From: Kineococcus xinjiangensis
GTDB lineage: Bacteria > Actinomycetota > Actinomycetes > Actinomycetales > Kineococcaceae
NCBI RefSeq assembly: GCF_002934625.1
Contig: NZ_PTJD01000004.1
Coordinates: 1-64,000, forward strand
Length of the DNA: 64,000 nt
Direction of reading: 5' to 3'
Shown: positions 7,022-14,583 of the stretch, piece by piece
Layout: the number at the start of each line of letters is the position of its first letter
How positions within the stretch are numbered: position 1 is the first letter of the stretch
Position numbers and translations under genes: made by a program
The notes under the pieces: generated by a model
What the model was told of the DNA's origin: nothing
What the model saw: only the letters and a program-made list of their open reading frames with translations
The model's database searches: none

Positions 7022-9664
7022 ATGGATCCGTTCGGTGATCCCGGCGCCCGCCCGGTCGGGACGGAGGGAGAACGCGACCGCAACGTGCGGGGGGAGAACG
7101 CGATGGGGCGGACGGCGGACGGGCTCGAGCGGGCGCGCCTGGAGGCGCTGCACCGCTACGCCATCCTGGACACCCCTCCCGAACCGGTCTTCGACGACCT
7201 CGCGGCGATCGCCGCGAGCATCACGGGCTGCCCGACCGCGCTCATCGGCTTCGTCGACGCCGACCGGCAGTGGTTCAAGTCGGTCCTGGGCTTCCCCTTC
7301 ACGCAGTCCCACCGCTCGATCTCCTTCTGCGACCACACGATCCGCCAGCCCGACGTCCTCGTCGTGGAGGACGCCACCGCCGACGACCGCTTCGCCGCCA
7401 ACCCCCTGGTCACCGCTGAACCGCGGGTCCGCTTCTACGCCGGCGCACCGCTCGTGACGCCCGACGGGCAGCGCCTCGGCACGATCTGCGGCATCGACTA
7501 CGCCCCGAAGGTCCTCGACGCGGACAGCCGGAAGGCGCTGGCCCGGCTGGCGCAGCAGGTCGTGCGGGAACTGGAGATGCGCCGGCAACTGGCGGACCTC
7601 ACCGCCACCGTCACGACGCACCGGCGTGCCGACGCGCCCGAGATGCTGCAGGCCATCCTCGACGGCTCCCCGGCGATCGTGTCCGTGAAGGACCCCGAGG
7701 GCCGCTTCCTCCTCATCAACCGCGCCTGGCAGGAGCGCTTCGGTTTCTCCCGCGAGGAGGCCCTCGACCACGACGACGAGGACCTCTTCGGGCCGGAGGC
7801 GGCCCGCAAGCACCGCGGGGACGACCTGGAGGTGCTGGGCAGCGACCGGATCCAGCACGTGCAGGAGCACCTGCCCCCGGGGCGGACCGACCGGACGTAC
7901 CAGACCTCCCGTTTCGCGCTGCGGAACCGGTTCGGGGAGCCCTACGCGGTCTGCGCGATGGCCCACGACGTCACCGACCGCGTGCACGCCGAGGAGGCCG
8001 CCCGGCGCAACAGCGACCGGGCCGAGCAGGTGATGGCCGGTGCCCTCGACGGCGTGGTCACCTTCAGCGCCGACGGGGCCGTCACCGGGCTGAACCCCGC
8101 CGCCGAGCAGGTCTTCGCCACGACCGCGGAGGAGGCCAGGGGCCGCGAGGTCGCCGGGCAGCTGCTGGCACCGATCTTCCGGGAGGACTTCCGCCACGCG
8201 CTCGCGGCCCACCTGCAGGGGGCCGCCGCGGACCTGGTGGGCAAGCGGGTGGAACTGCTCGGCCGGCGTGGCGACGGGGAGCCGTTCCCCGTCGAGATGA
8301 CGGTCGTCGACGTGCGCGACGACCCCGGGCGCTTCGTCGCCTTCGTCCGCGACGTGAGCGAGCGCCGGCACGCCGAGGAGCGGCTGCGCCACCTCGCCGA
8401 GCACGACCCGCACACCGGGCTGGCCAACCGGGCGACGTTCCTGCACCTGCTCGCCACGCAGGCGGACGCCGGATCCGTCGGGCACGAGCGCGGCAGCCTC
8501 CTGCTGCTGGACCTCGACTCCTTCAAGCACATCAACGACACCTTCGGCCACCGGGCCGGCGACGACTGCCTGCGCCACGTCGCCGAGGTGCTGTGCGACC
8601 GGGTGCGCGACGGCGACGTGCTCGCGCGGCTCGGCGGGGACGAGTTCGCGCTGCTCCTGCCCGGTGCCGGCACGGCCACCGCGCGCGCGGTGGCCGAGTC
8701 GCTGCTGCAACTGCTGCGGGCACGGCCCCTCGTCGTCGACGGGCGGCCCATCCGGGTCACCGCGAGCGTGGGCGTGGCACCCGTCACCGCGGGGGTGGAA
8801 CCGGAGGAGCTGCTGCACGCCGCCGACGCGGCGATGTACGAGGCGAAGCAGCTGGGCCGCGACCGCGTCGCCGTCTTCAGCGACGTGGCCGTGGCCGCCC
8901 GCACCTCCGCCCTGCACGTCAGTTCCGCGCAGCACCTGCGCGACGCGTTGGCGGAGGAGCGCTTCACCCTGTACGCGCAGCCCATCCACGACATCACGAC
9001 CGGCCGGGTCGCCTTCCAGGAATTGCTGATCCGCATGGAGGACGACGACGGGGCCCTGGTGCCGCCCGCGGCGTTCCTGCCCGCAGCCGAGCGCTTCGAC
9101 CTCATCCAGAAGATCGACTGCTGGGTGGTCTCCCAGGCGGCCCGGTTGCTGCGCCGGCGGACGACCGACGGCTCCGTCCCGCAGCTGCACGTCAACCTCT
9201 CCGGCCGGTCGCTGTCGGACCTGGCGGTGCTGGAGTGCATCGAGCGGCAGCTGCAGGACGTCGACGCCTCCCGCATCGTCTTCGAGATCACGGAGACGTC
9301 CGCCGTGACGCACCTCGACATGGCCGTGGCGTTCACCCAGCGGCTGGCCGCGCTGGGGTGCGGGCTGTCCCTGGACGACTTCGGCGCCGGGTACGCGTCG
9401 TTCTACTACCTCAAGCACCTGCCCGTGCAGTCGGTGAAGATCGACGGGGAGTTCGTCCAGGGCATCCTCACGGACCGCCTCGACCGGGCGGTGGTCCGCG
9501 CCACCGTCTCCCTGGCCGCGGACATGGGCTACCGCACGATCGCGGAGTACGTGGAGAGCGCCGCGCTGCTGGAGGAGCTGCACGACTACGGCGTCGACTA
9601 CGTGCAGGGCTACCACATCGGGCGGCCGGTGGCGGCGGTGGAGGGGCTGCACCTGGTGGTGTGA
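7022..9664 (+). CDS. GAF-PAS-PAS-GGDEF-EAL cyclic-di-GMP turnover protein
   Basis: An 880-residue cytosolic sensor. A GAF domain (about 45-185, with LDTPPEPVFDDLA and GTICGID) is followed by two PAS domains (about 205-320 and 335-445), a GGDEF domain (about 455-610) and an EAL domain (about 640-880). The cyclase motif is intact (GGDEF at 538-542) with an inhibitory I-site RDGD five residues before it. The phosphodiesterase motif reads ELL at 667-669, which keeps the metal-binding glutamate, and EITE, DDFGAGYAS and VKIDGEFV are present. It could therefore make and degrade c-di-GMP, with the balance set by its sensors. ATG 7022 is chosen for the GGAGGG Shine-Dalgarno five bases upstream. The gene appears to be a single transcription unit. 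Confidence 0.9.
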   Translation: MDPFGDPGARPVGTEGERDRNVRGENAMGRTADGLERARLEALHRYAILDTPPEPVFDDLAAIAASITGCPTALIGFVDADRQWFKSVLGFPFTQSHRSISFCDHTIRQPDVLVVEDATADDRFAANPLVTAEPRVRFYAGAPLVTPDGQRLGTICGIDYAPKVLDADSRKALARLAQQVVRELEMRRQLADLTATVTTHRRADAPEMLQAILDGSPAIVSVKDPEGRFLLINRAWQERFGFSREEALDHDDEDLFGPEAARKHRGDDLEVLGSDRIQHVQEHLPPGRTDRTYQTSRFALRNRFGEPYAVCAMAHDVTDRVHAEEAARRNSDRAEQVMAGALDGVVTFSADGAVTGLNPAAEQVFATTAEEARGREVAGQLLAPIFREDFRHALAAHLQGAAADLVGKRVELLGRRGDGEPFPVEMTVVDVRDDPGRFVAFVRDVSERRHAEERLRHLAEHDPHTGLANRATFLHLLATQADAGSVGHERGSLLLLDLDSFKHINDTFGHRAGDDCLRHVAEVLCDRVRDGDVLARLGGDEFALLLPGAGTATARAVAESLLQLLRARPLVVDGRPIRVTASVGVAPVTAGVEPEELLHAADAAMYEAKQLGRDRVAVFSDVAVAARTSALHVSSAQHLRDALAEERFTLYAQPIHDITTGRVAFQELLIRMEDDDGALVPPAAFLPAAERFDLIQKIDCWVVSQAARLLRRRTTDGSVPQLHVNLSGRSLSDLAVLECIERQLQDVDASRIVFEITETSAVTHLDMAVAFTQRLAALGCGLSLDDFGAGYASFYYLKHLPVQSVKIDGEFVQGILTDRLDRAVVRATVSLAADMGYRTIAEYVESAALLEELHDYGVDYVQGYHIGRPVAAVEGLHLVV

Positions 9665-9688
9665 GCACCACCGGGTGCAGCCCCGGCC

Positions 9689-11038
9689 TCAGGCCGCGGT
9701 CGTGTGCTTGTCGGCGATGGACAGCGCCTCGTCGAGGGCGGCGAGCCCCTCCTCCACCTCCGCCGGGCTGATCGTGCACGGCGGCACCACGTGCAGGCGG
9801 TGGAAGTTGCTGAAGGACAGCACGCCGGCGTCGAGCAGGGCGGCGGTCAGCTCCTTCATCGCGGGGCTGGTGCCGCCGTAGGGGGCCAGCGGCTCCTTCG
9901 TGGCGCGGTCGGTGACGAGTTCCAGCGCCCAGAACACGCCGCGGCCGCGGACCTCGCCGATGACCGGATGCCGCTCCGCCAGCGCCCGCAGCCCGGGGCC
10001 GAGGACGTCCTCGCCGACGCGGGCGGCGTTCTCGACGATGCCCTCCTCCGCCATCGCGGTGATGGTGGCGACGGCCGTGGCGCACGCCAGGGGGTGCCCG
10101 GAGTAGGTCAGCCCGCCGGGGAAGGGGCGCTCCGCGAACGTCGCCGCGACGTGCGGGGAGATGGCGACACCGCCGAGGGGGACGTAGCCGGAGGTGACGC
10201 CCTTGGCGAAGGTCAGCAGGTCGGGGACGACGCCCTCGTGCTCGACGGCGAACCAGCGGCCGGTGCGGCCGAACCCGGCCATCGTCTCGTCGGCCACGAG
10301 GACGATGCCGTGGCGGTCGCAGATCTCCCGCACGCCCGCGAGGTAACCCGGCGGCGGCACCATGATGCCCGCGGTGCCCGGGATGGTCTCCAGCACGATC
10401 GCGGCGATGGTGCCAGGCCCCTCGAACGCGATGAGCTGCTCGAGGTGCTCCAGCGCCCGGTCGCGCTCCTCCTCCTCCGTGCTCGCGTGGAAGGCGGTGC
10501 GGTACAGGAAGGGACCGAAGAAGTGCACCGTGCCGGCGCTGCCGTAGTCGTTGGGCCAGCGGCGGGGATCGCCGGTCAGGTTGATCGCGGTCGACGTGCC
10601 GCCGTGGTAGGAGCGGTACTGCGACAGGACCTTGTAGCGGCCCGTGTGCAGCCGCGCCATCCGCACCGCGTACTCCACGGCCTCGGCCCCGCCGTTGGTG
10701 AAGAAGATCCTGTCCAGTTCGCCGGGGGTGCGCTCGGCGATGAGGCGGGCGGCCTCGCCGCGCTGGTCGTTGGCGTGCTGCGGCGCCACGGTGCACAGCA
10801 CGTCGGCCTGCGCCTTGATGGCGGCGACGACCTTGGGGTGCTGGTGGCCGATGTTGGTGTTGACGAGCTGCGACGACAGGTCCAGCAGCCGACGGCCGTG
10901 GCCGTCCCAGACGTAGCAGCCCTCCGCGCGGGTGATGACGAGCGGGTCGAGGGCGGCCTGCGCCGACCAGGAGTGGAACACGTGGGCGCGGTCCAGCTCG
11001 TAGGTGCGGCGGGCGGCCGGGTCGGTGGGAACGGGCAC
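9689..11038 (-). CDS. Class III (omega) aminotransferase
   Basis: A 449-residue PLP aminotransferase of the ornithine/beta-alanine group, which moves an amino group from an omega-amine to a keto acid. The PLP lysine is K279 in LTFAKGVTSGY, preceded by the cofactor-binding ADETMAGFGRTG. The N-terminal HVFHSWSAQ and the GAEAVEYAVRMAR segments match beta-alanine or taurine:pyruvate-type enzymes. The GTG start has an AAGGAGGAG Shine-Dalgarno. It lies 27 bases downstream of the CoA-acylating semialdehyde dehydrogenase gene on the same strand. The two enzymes in series would turn beta-alanine or beta-aminoisobutyrate into malonate or methylmalonate semialdehyde and then acyl-CoA. The exact substrate cannot be read from sequence. 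Confidence 0.88.
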   Translation of the reverse strand: MPVPTDPAARRTYELDRAHVFHSWSAQAALDPLVITRAEGCYVWDGHGRRLLDLSSQLVNTNIGHQHPKVVAAIKAQADVLCTVAPQHANDQRGEAARLIAERTPGELDRIFFTNGGAEAVEYAVRMARLHTGRYKVLSQYRSYHGGTSTAINLTGDPRRWPNDYGSAGTVHFFGPFLYRTAFHASTEEEERDRALEHLEQLIAFEGPGTIAAIVLETIPGTAGIMVPPPGYLAGVREICDRHGIVLVADETMAGFGRTGRWFAVEHEGVVPDLLTFAKGVTSGYVPLGGVAISPHVAATFAERPFPGGLTYSGHPLACATAVATITAMAEEGIVENAARVGEDVLGPGLRALAERHPVIGEVRGRGVFWALELVTDRATKEPLAPYGGTSPAMKELTAALLDAGVLSFSNFHRLHVVPPCTISPAEVEEGLAALDEALSIADKHTTAA

Positions 11039-11065
11039 GTCTCCTCCTTCAGCAGTCGGTGGGTC

Positions 11066-12604
11066 TCAGGCGTTCTGCGGGAAGCCGAGGTTGAGGCCGC
11101 CGTGCGAGGGGTCCAGCCAGCGCCCGGTGACGACCTTGCCCCGGGTGAAGAACTGCACGCCCTCGGTGCCGTGGGCGTGGTTGTCGCCGAACAGGGACGC
11201 CTTCCAGCCGCCGAAGGAGTAGTACGCCACGGGGACGGGGATGGGCACGTTGATGCCGACCATGCCGACCTCCACCTCGTTCTGGAAGCGCCGGGCGGCG
11301 CCGCCGTCGTTGGTGAAGATGGCGGTGCCGTTGCCGTAGGGGTTGGCGTTGATGAGGTCCAGGCCCTCCTGGTACGAGCCGACCCGCACGAGCGACAGCA
11401 CGGGGCCGAAGATCTCGTCGGTGTAGATCGACATGTCCGGGCGGACCTTGTCGAACAGGGTCGGCCCGAGCCAGAACCCCGCCGCCTCGCCGTCCGGCTG
11501 GACGGTGCGGCCGTCGACGACGAGTTCGGCGCCGGCGGCCTCCCCGGCGTCGACGTAGGAGCGCACCTTGTCGCGGTGGGCGCCGGTCACGAGCGGCCCC
11601 ATGTCGCAGCCGCGGCGGCCGTCGCCGGTGCGCAGGGTCGCGACGCGCTCCTTGATCTTGGCGATGAGCTCGTCCGCGACGGGTTCGACGGCGACGAGGG
11701 CGCTGATGGCCATGCACCGCTCCCCCGCCGAGCCGAACCCGGCGTTGACGGCAGCGTCGGCGGCGAGGTCGAGGTCGGCGTCGGGCAGCACCAGCATGTG
11801 GTTCTTCGCCCCGCCGAGGGCCTGCACGCGCTTGCCGGCGGCGGTGCCGCGCTCGTAGACGTACTTCGCGATGGGGGTGGAGCCCACGAACGAGATGGAC
11901 TTCACGTCCGGGTGGTCGAGGAGGCCGTCGACGGCGACCTTGTCCCCGTGGACGACGTTGAAGACGCCGTCGGGCAGGCCCGCGCGCTTCCACAGCTCGG
12001 CGACGAACATCGTGGCCGAGGGGTCCTTCTCGCTCGGCTTGACGACGACGGTGTTCCCGCAGGCGATGGCGACGGGGAAGAACCACATCGGGACCATCGC
12101 GGGGAAGTTGAACGGGCTGATGATGCCGACGACGCCGAGGGGCTGGCGGATGGAGTAGACGTCGACCTTCGTGGAGGAGTTCTCCGAGAACCCGCCCTTG
12201 AGCAGGTGCGGGATGCCGCAGGCGAACTCCACGACCTCCTGGCCGCGCATGACCTCCCCGGCGGCGTCGGAGAGGACCTTGCCGTGCTCGGCGGTGATGA
12301 TCGCCGCGAGTTCGTCGCGGGAGGCGTTGAGCAGCTCCCGGAAGGCGAAGAGGATCTGGGTGCGCCTGGCGAGGGAGGTCTCGCGCCAGGTGGCGAAGGC
12401 CCGCTTGGCGGCTGCCACGGCCTCGTCGACGTCGGAGGGCTCGGCGAACGCGACGCGCTTGGTGACCTCGCCCGTCGCGGGGTCGTAGACGTCACCGAAG
12501 CGGCGCCCGGAGCCCTCGGCCGGTGCGCCGGCGATCCAGTGGTGCACCACGGGCGCCTCCGCGGTGCCGGTGGTCACGTCGGGCTTCTCGGCGGTGCTGG
12601 TCAC
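11066..12604 (-). CDS. mmsA: CoA-acylating methylmalonate-semialdehyde dehydrogenase
   Basis: This enzyme oxidises methylmalonate or malonate semialdehyde to propionyl-CoA or acetyl-CoA with release of CO2, the last step of valine, beta-alanine or pyrimidine breakdown. The 512 residues show SPFNFPAMVPMWFFP, the NAD site GSTPIAKYVYERG, the catalytic cysteine C297 in GSAGERCMAIS, and the C-terminal SFGGWKASLFGD typical of MmsA/IolA. It heads an operon with the aminotransferase and is divergent from a PucR-type regulator across 153 bases, which likely controls it. Confidence 0.92.
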   Translation of the reverse strand: MTSTAEKPDVTTGTAEAPVVHHWIAGAPAEGSGRRFGDVYDPATGEVTKRVAFAEPSDVDEAVAAAKRAFATWRETSLARRTQILFAFRELLNASRDELAAIITAEHGKVLSDAAGEVMRGQEVVEFACGIPHLLKGGFSENSSTKVDVYSIRQPLGVVGIISPFNFPAMVPMWFFPVAIACGNTVVVKPSEKDPSATMFVAELWKRAGLPDGVFNVVHGDKVAVDGLLDHPDVKSISFVGSTPIAKYVYERGTAAGKRVQALGGAKNHMLVLPDADLDLAADAAVNAGFGSAGERCMAISALVAVEPVADELIAKIKERVATLRTGDGRRGCDMGPLVTGAHRDKVRSYVDAGEAAGAELVVDGRTVQPDGEAAGFWLGPTLFDKVRPDMSIYTDEIFGPVLSLVRVGSYQEGLDLINANPYGNGTAIFTNDGGAARRFQNEVEVGMVGINVPIPVPVAYYSFGGWKASLFGDNHAHGTEGVQFFTRGKVVTGRWLDPSHGGLNLGFPQNA

Positions 12605-12745
12605 GGTGCCTCCTCGTCGCTGCGGCGGGTTCGCGACGCGCGAGGGCGGCGGACCCCGGTCCTGTCCCGAGCGTGGCGGGCGGTCACGGACACCGGTACC
12701 TGCACAGTGTCAGCAACGAACCCATGAGCTTTACACCCTGTCACC

Positions 12746-12751
12746 TACACT
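12746..12751 (+). promoter_or_regulatory. Leaderless -10 hexamer TACACT for the PucR regulator
   Basis: TACACT ends six bases before GTG 12758 and no Shine-Dalgarno is present, so the message is probably leaderless. The divergent region also holds TGTCA-containing half sites (around 12710 and 12740) that could bind the regulator, but the pattern is weak. Confidence 0.5.
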
Positions 12752-12757
12752 CCCCGG

Positions 12758-14422
12758 GTGCCGACGACGCTCGCCGACGTCCTCCGCCTCGACGTGCTGC
12801 GAGTGGGCGAACCGGAGGTCCTCTGCGGCGGCGCCGCCCTCGGCGTAGCGGTGCGCTGGGTCCACGTGGGCGAGGTCGCCGACCTCACCGGCCTGCTCCA
12901 GGGCGGCGAGCTGATCCTCACCACCGGCCTCGCCCTGGCGCCGGGAGGCCCCGCCGCGGCCGACCTCGACGGCTACCTCACCCGCCTGCACGCCGCCGGC
13001 GCCTGCGGGCTCGTCGTCGAGCTGGGCGCCAGCCTGCCCGCCGTGCCCGACGCCCTGGTGCGCACCGGGCGGCGGCTCGGCATGCCCGTCGTGGCGCTGC
13101 ACCGCCGCGTCCGCTTCGTGGCCGTCACGGAGGCCGTGCACGCCCGCATCCTCGACGAGCAGACCGCCCTGCTGCGGCTGTCCCAGCAGGCCCACGACGC
13201 GTTCTCCCCGCTCAGCACCGAGGGCTCCACCCCCGAGGAGATCGTGACGCGCGCCGCCGGCCTCGCCGGTGCACCCGTCGTCCTGGAGGACCTCGCCCAC
13301 CACGTCGTGGCCTTCTCCGCCCTCGACGAACCCGCCTCCGAGCTGCTGCGGGACTGGGAGCACCGCTCCCGGGCCGCCGCCGACCACGGCGGCACCGGGC
13401 GCTGGGGGCCGGAGCGGTGGCTGACCACCCCCGTCGGGCCGCGGCGGCAGCGCTGGGGCCGGCTCGTGCTGCCCGGCCCGGCGGCCCTGGACGTGCCCGC
13501 CGCGGCGATGGTGCTGGAGCGGGCGGCGGAGGCCCTGACCGTGAACCGCCTCGTGGAGCGGGACCTCGTGGTGCTGCAGCACCGCGCCCAGGGCGACCTG
13601 CTCGCCGACCTCGTGCGCGGGACCGCGGAGCAGGCGGAGCTGCTGGCGCGCGCCGGCGCCCTCGGCCTGCCGCCGGCACCGGCCTACCTCGCCGTGGCGC
13701 TGGCCGACGCGGCGGTGCGGGGTCCGCGGCGGCGCGGCGGGGCGCGCACCGCGGGCAGCGACGCCCTCGCCGTGCACCGCCGCGACGTGGTCCTCGCCGA
13801 GCAGGTGGCGCTCGCCCTGCGCGGCACCCGGACCCCGGCGCTGGTCTCCCCCGTCGACGCGGGCGTCGTCGCCGCCCTCGTGGCGCTGCCCGCGGCCCGC
13901 CCCGAGGCCGCGGAGCGACTCCTCGGCTCCCTCGTGGCGGCGCTGGAGCGGGACTCCGCGCCCGCCTCGCGGGTGCTGGGCGTGGGGCCGGTGGTGGGCG
14001 CGCTCGCCGACGCGGGCGGTGCGCTGTCCGAGGCCCGGCACGTGGCCGAGGTCGCCGCGGCCACCGCCCGCCCGGGGCAGCGCCCGTGGTTCCGCAGCAC
14101 CGACCTGCGCCTGCGGGGCCTGCTGACGCTGCTGCGCGACGAGCCGCGGCTGCTGGCGTTCTCCGAGGCGGAGCTGGGGCCGCTGCTGGCCCGCGACGAC
14201 GCCCGCGGCGCCGAGCTGCTGACGCTGCTGCGGGCGTTCCTGGACTGCGGCGGCAACAAGAGCGAGCTGGCCCGCCGCAGCCACCTGAGCCGCCCGGCGC
14301 TGTACGCGCGGCTGGCGGCCCTGGAGCGCCTCCTCGGGGTCGACCTGGACGACGGGGAGTCGCGCACCTCCCTGCACGTGGCGCTGCTGGTCCGCGACGT
14401 GCACGCGGGCCGACGGGGCTGA
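12758..14422 (+). CDS. PucR-family transcriptional regulator
   Basis: A 554-residue regulator with an N-terminal PucR purine-catabolism-like sensor domain (about 1-125, LADVLRLDVLRVGEPEVLCGG), a GGDEF-like middle segment (about 290-420) and a C-terminal PucR helix-turn-helix (about 490-545, GGNKSELARRSHLSRPALYARL). PucR proteins activate or repress catabolism of purines, amino acids or related nitrogen compounds. It is divergent from mmsA and the aminotransferase gene and is the obvious candidate to sense the omega-amino acid or its semialdehyde. GTG 12758 is supported by a leaderless -10. Two copies of a palindromic element follow the stop codon. Confidence 0.88.
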   Translation: MPTTLADVLRLDVLRVGEPEVLCGGAALGVAVRWVHVGEVADLTGLLQGGELILTTGLALAPGGPAAADLDGYLTRLHAAGACGLVVELGASLPAVPDALVRTGRRLGMPVVALHRRVRFVAVTEAVHARILDEQTALLRLSQQAHDAFSPLSTEGSTPEEIVTRAAGLAGAPVVLEDLAHHVVAFSALDEPASELLRDWEHRSRAAADHGGTGRWGPERWLTTPVGPRRQRWGRLVLPGPAALDVPAAAMVLERAAEALTVNRLVERDLVVLQHRAQGDLLADLVRGTAEQAELLARAGALGLPPAPAYLAVALADAAVRGPRRRGGARTAGSDALAVHRRDVVLAEQVALALRGTRTPALVSPVDAGVVAALVALPAARPEAAERLLGSLVAALERDSAPASRVLGVGPVVGALADAGGALSEARHVAEVAAATARPGQRPWFRSTDLRLRGLLTLLRDEPRLLAFSEAELGPLLARDDARGAELLTLLRAFLDCGGNKSELARRSHLSRPALYARLAALERLLGVDLDDGESRTSLHVALLVRDVHAGRRG

Positions 14423-14438
14423 GCCACCCGCCCGACCC

Positions 14439-14522
14439 CGCCCAACCCGGCGCCCGATCCCGGAAAGGGTCCTTTCCGTGCGCCCAACCCGGCGCCCGGC
14501 CCCGGAAAGGGTCCTTTCCGGG
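14439..14522. repeat. 42-base tandem pair carrying the GGAAAGG/CCTTTCC palindrome
   Basis: Two 42-base units (14439-14480 and 14481-14522) differ at only a few positions. Each ends in a palindrome with core GGAAAGGGTCCTTTCC, centred at 14469-14470 and 14511-14512. The arms are 8 and 11 bases long around a two-base centre. The same palindrome, again as a pair centred exactly 42 bases apart, recurs at 42661-42726. It lies between two genes on the same strand and could fold as tandem hairpins in RNA or act as a protein-binding site in DNA. Confidence 0.85.
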
Positions 14523-14571
14523 GCCGGAGGGCGGGAGGGGCGGGGAGGAGGTGGAGCGGGCGGTGCGGGCG

Positions 14572-14577
14572 TAGCGT
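14572..14577 (+). promoter_or_regulatory. Leaderless -10 hexamer TAGCGT for the VWA gene
   Basis: TAGCGT lies six bases before ATG 14584. A GGAGGAGG run at 14544-14552 is too far from the start to serve as a Shine-Dalgarno, so leaderless translation is favoured. Confidence 0.45.
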
Positions 14578-14583
14578 CGGGGC

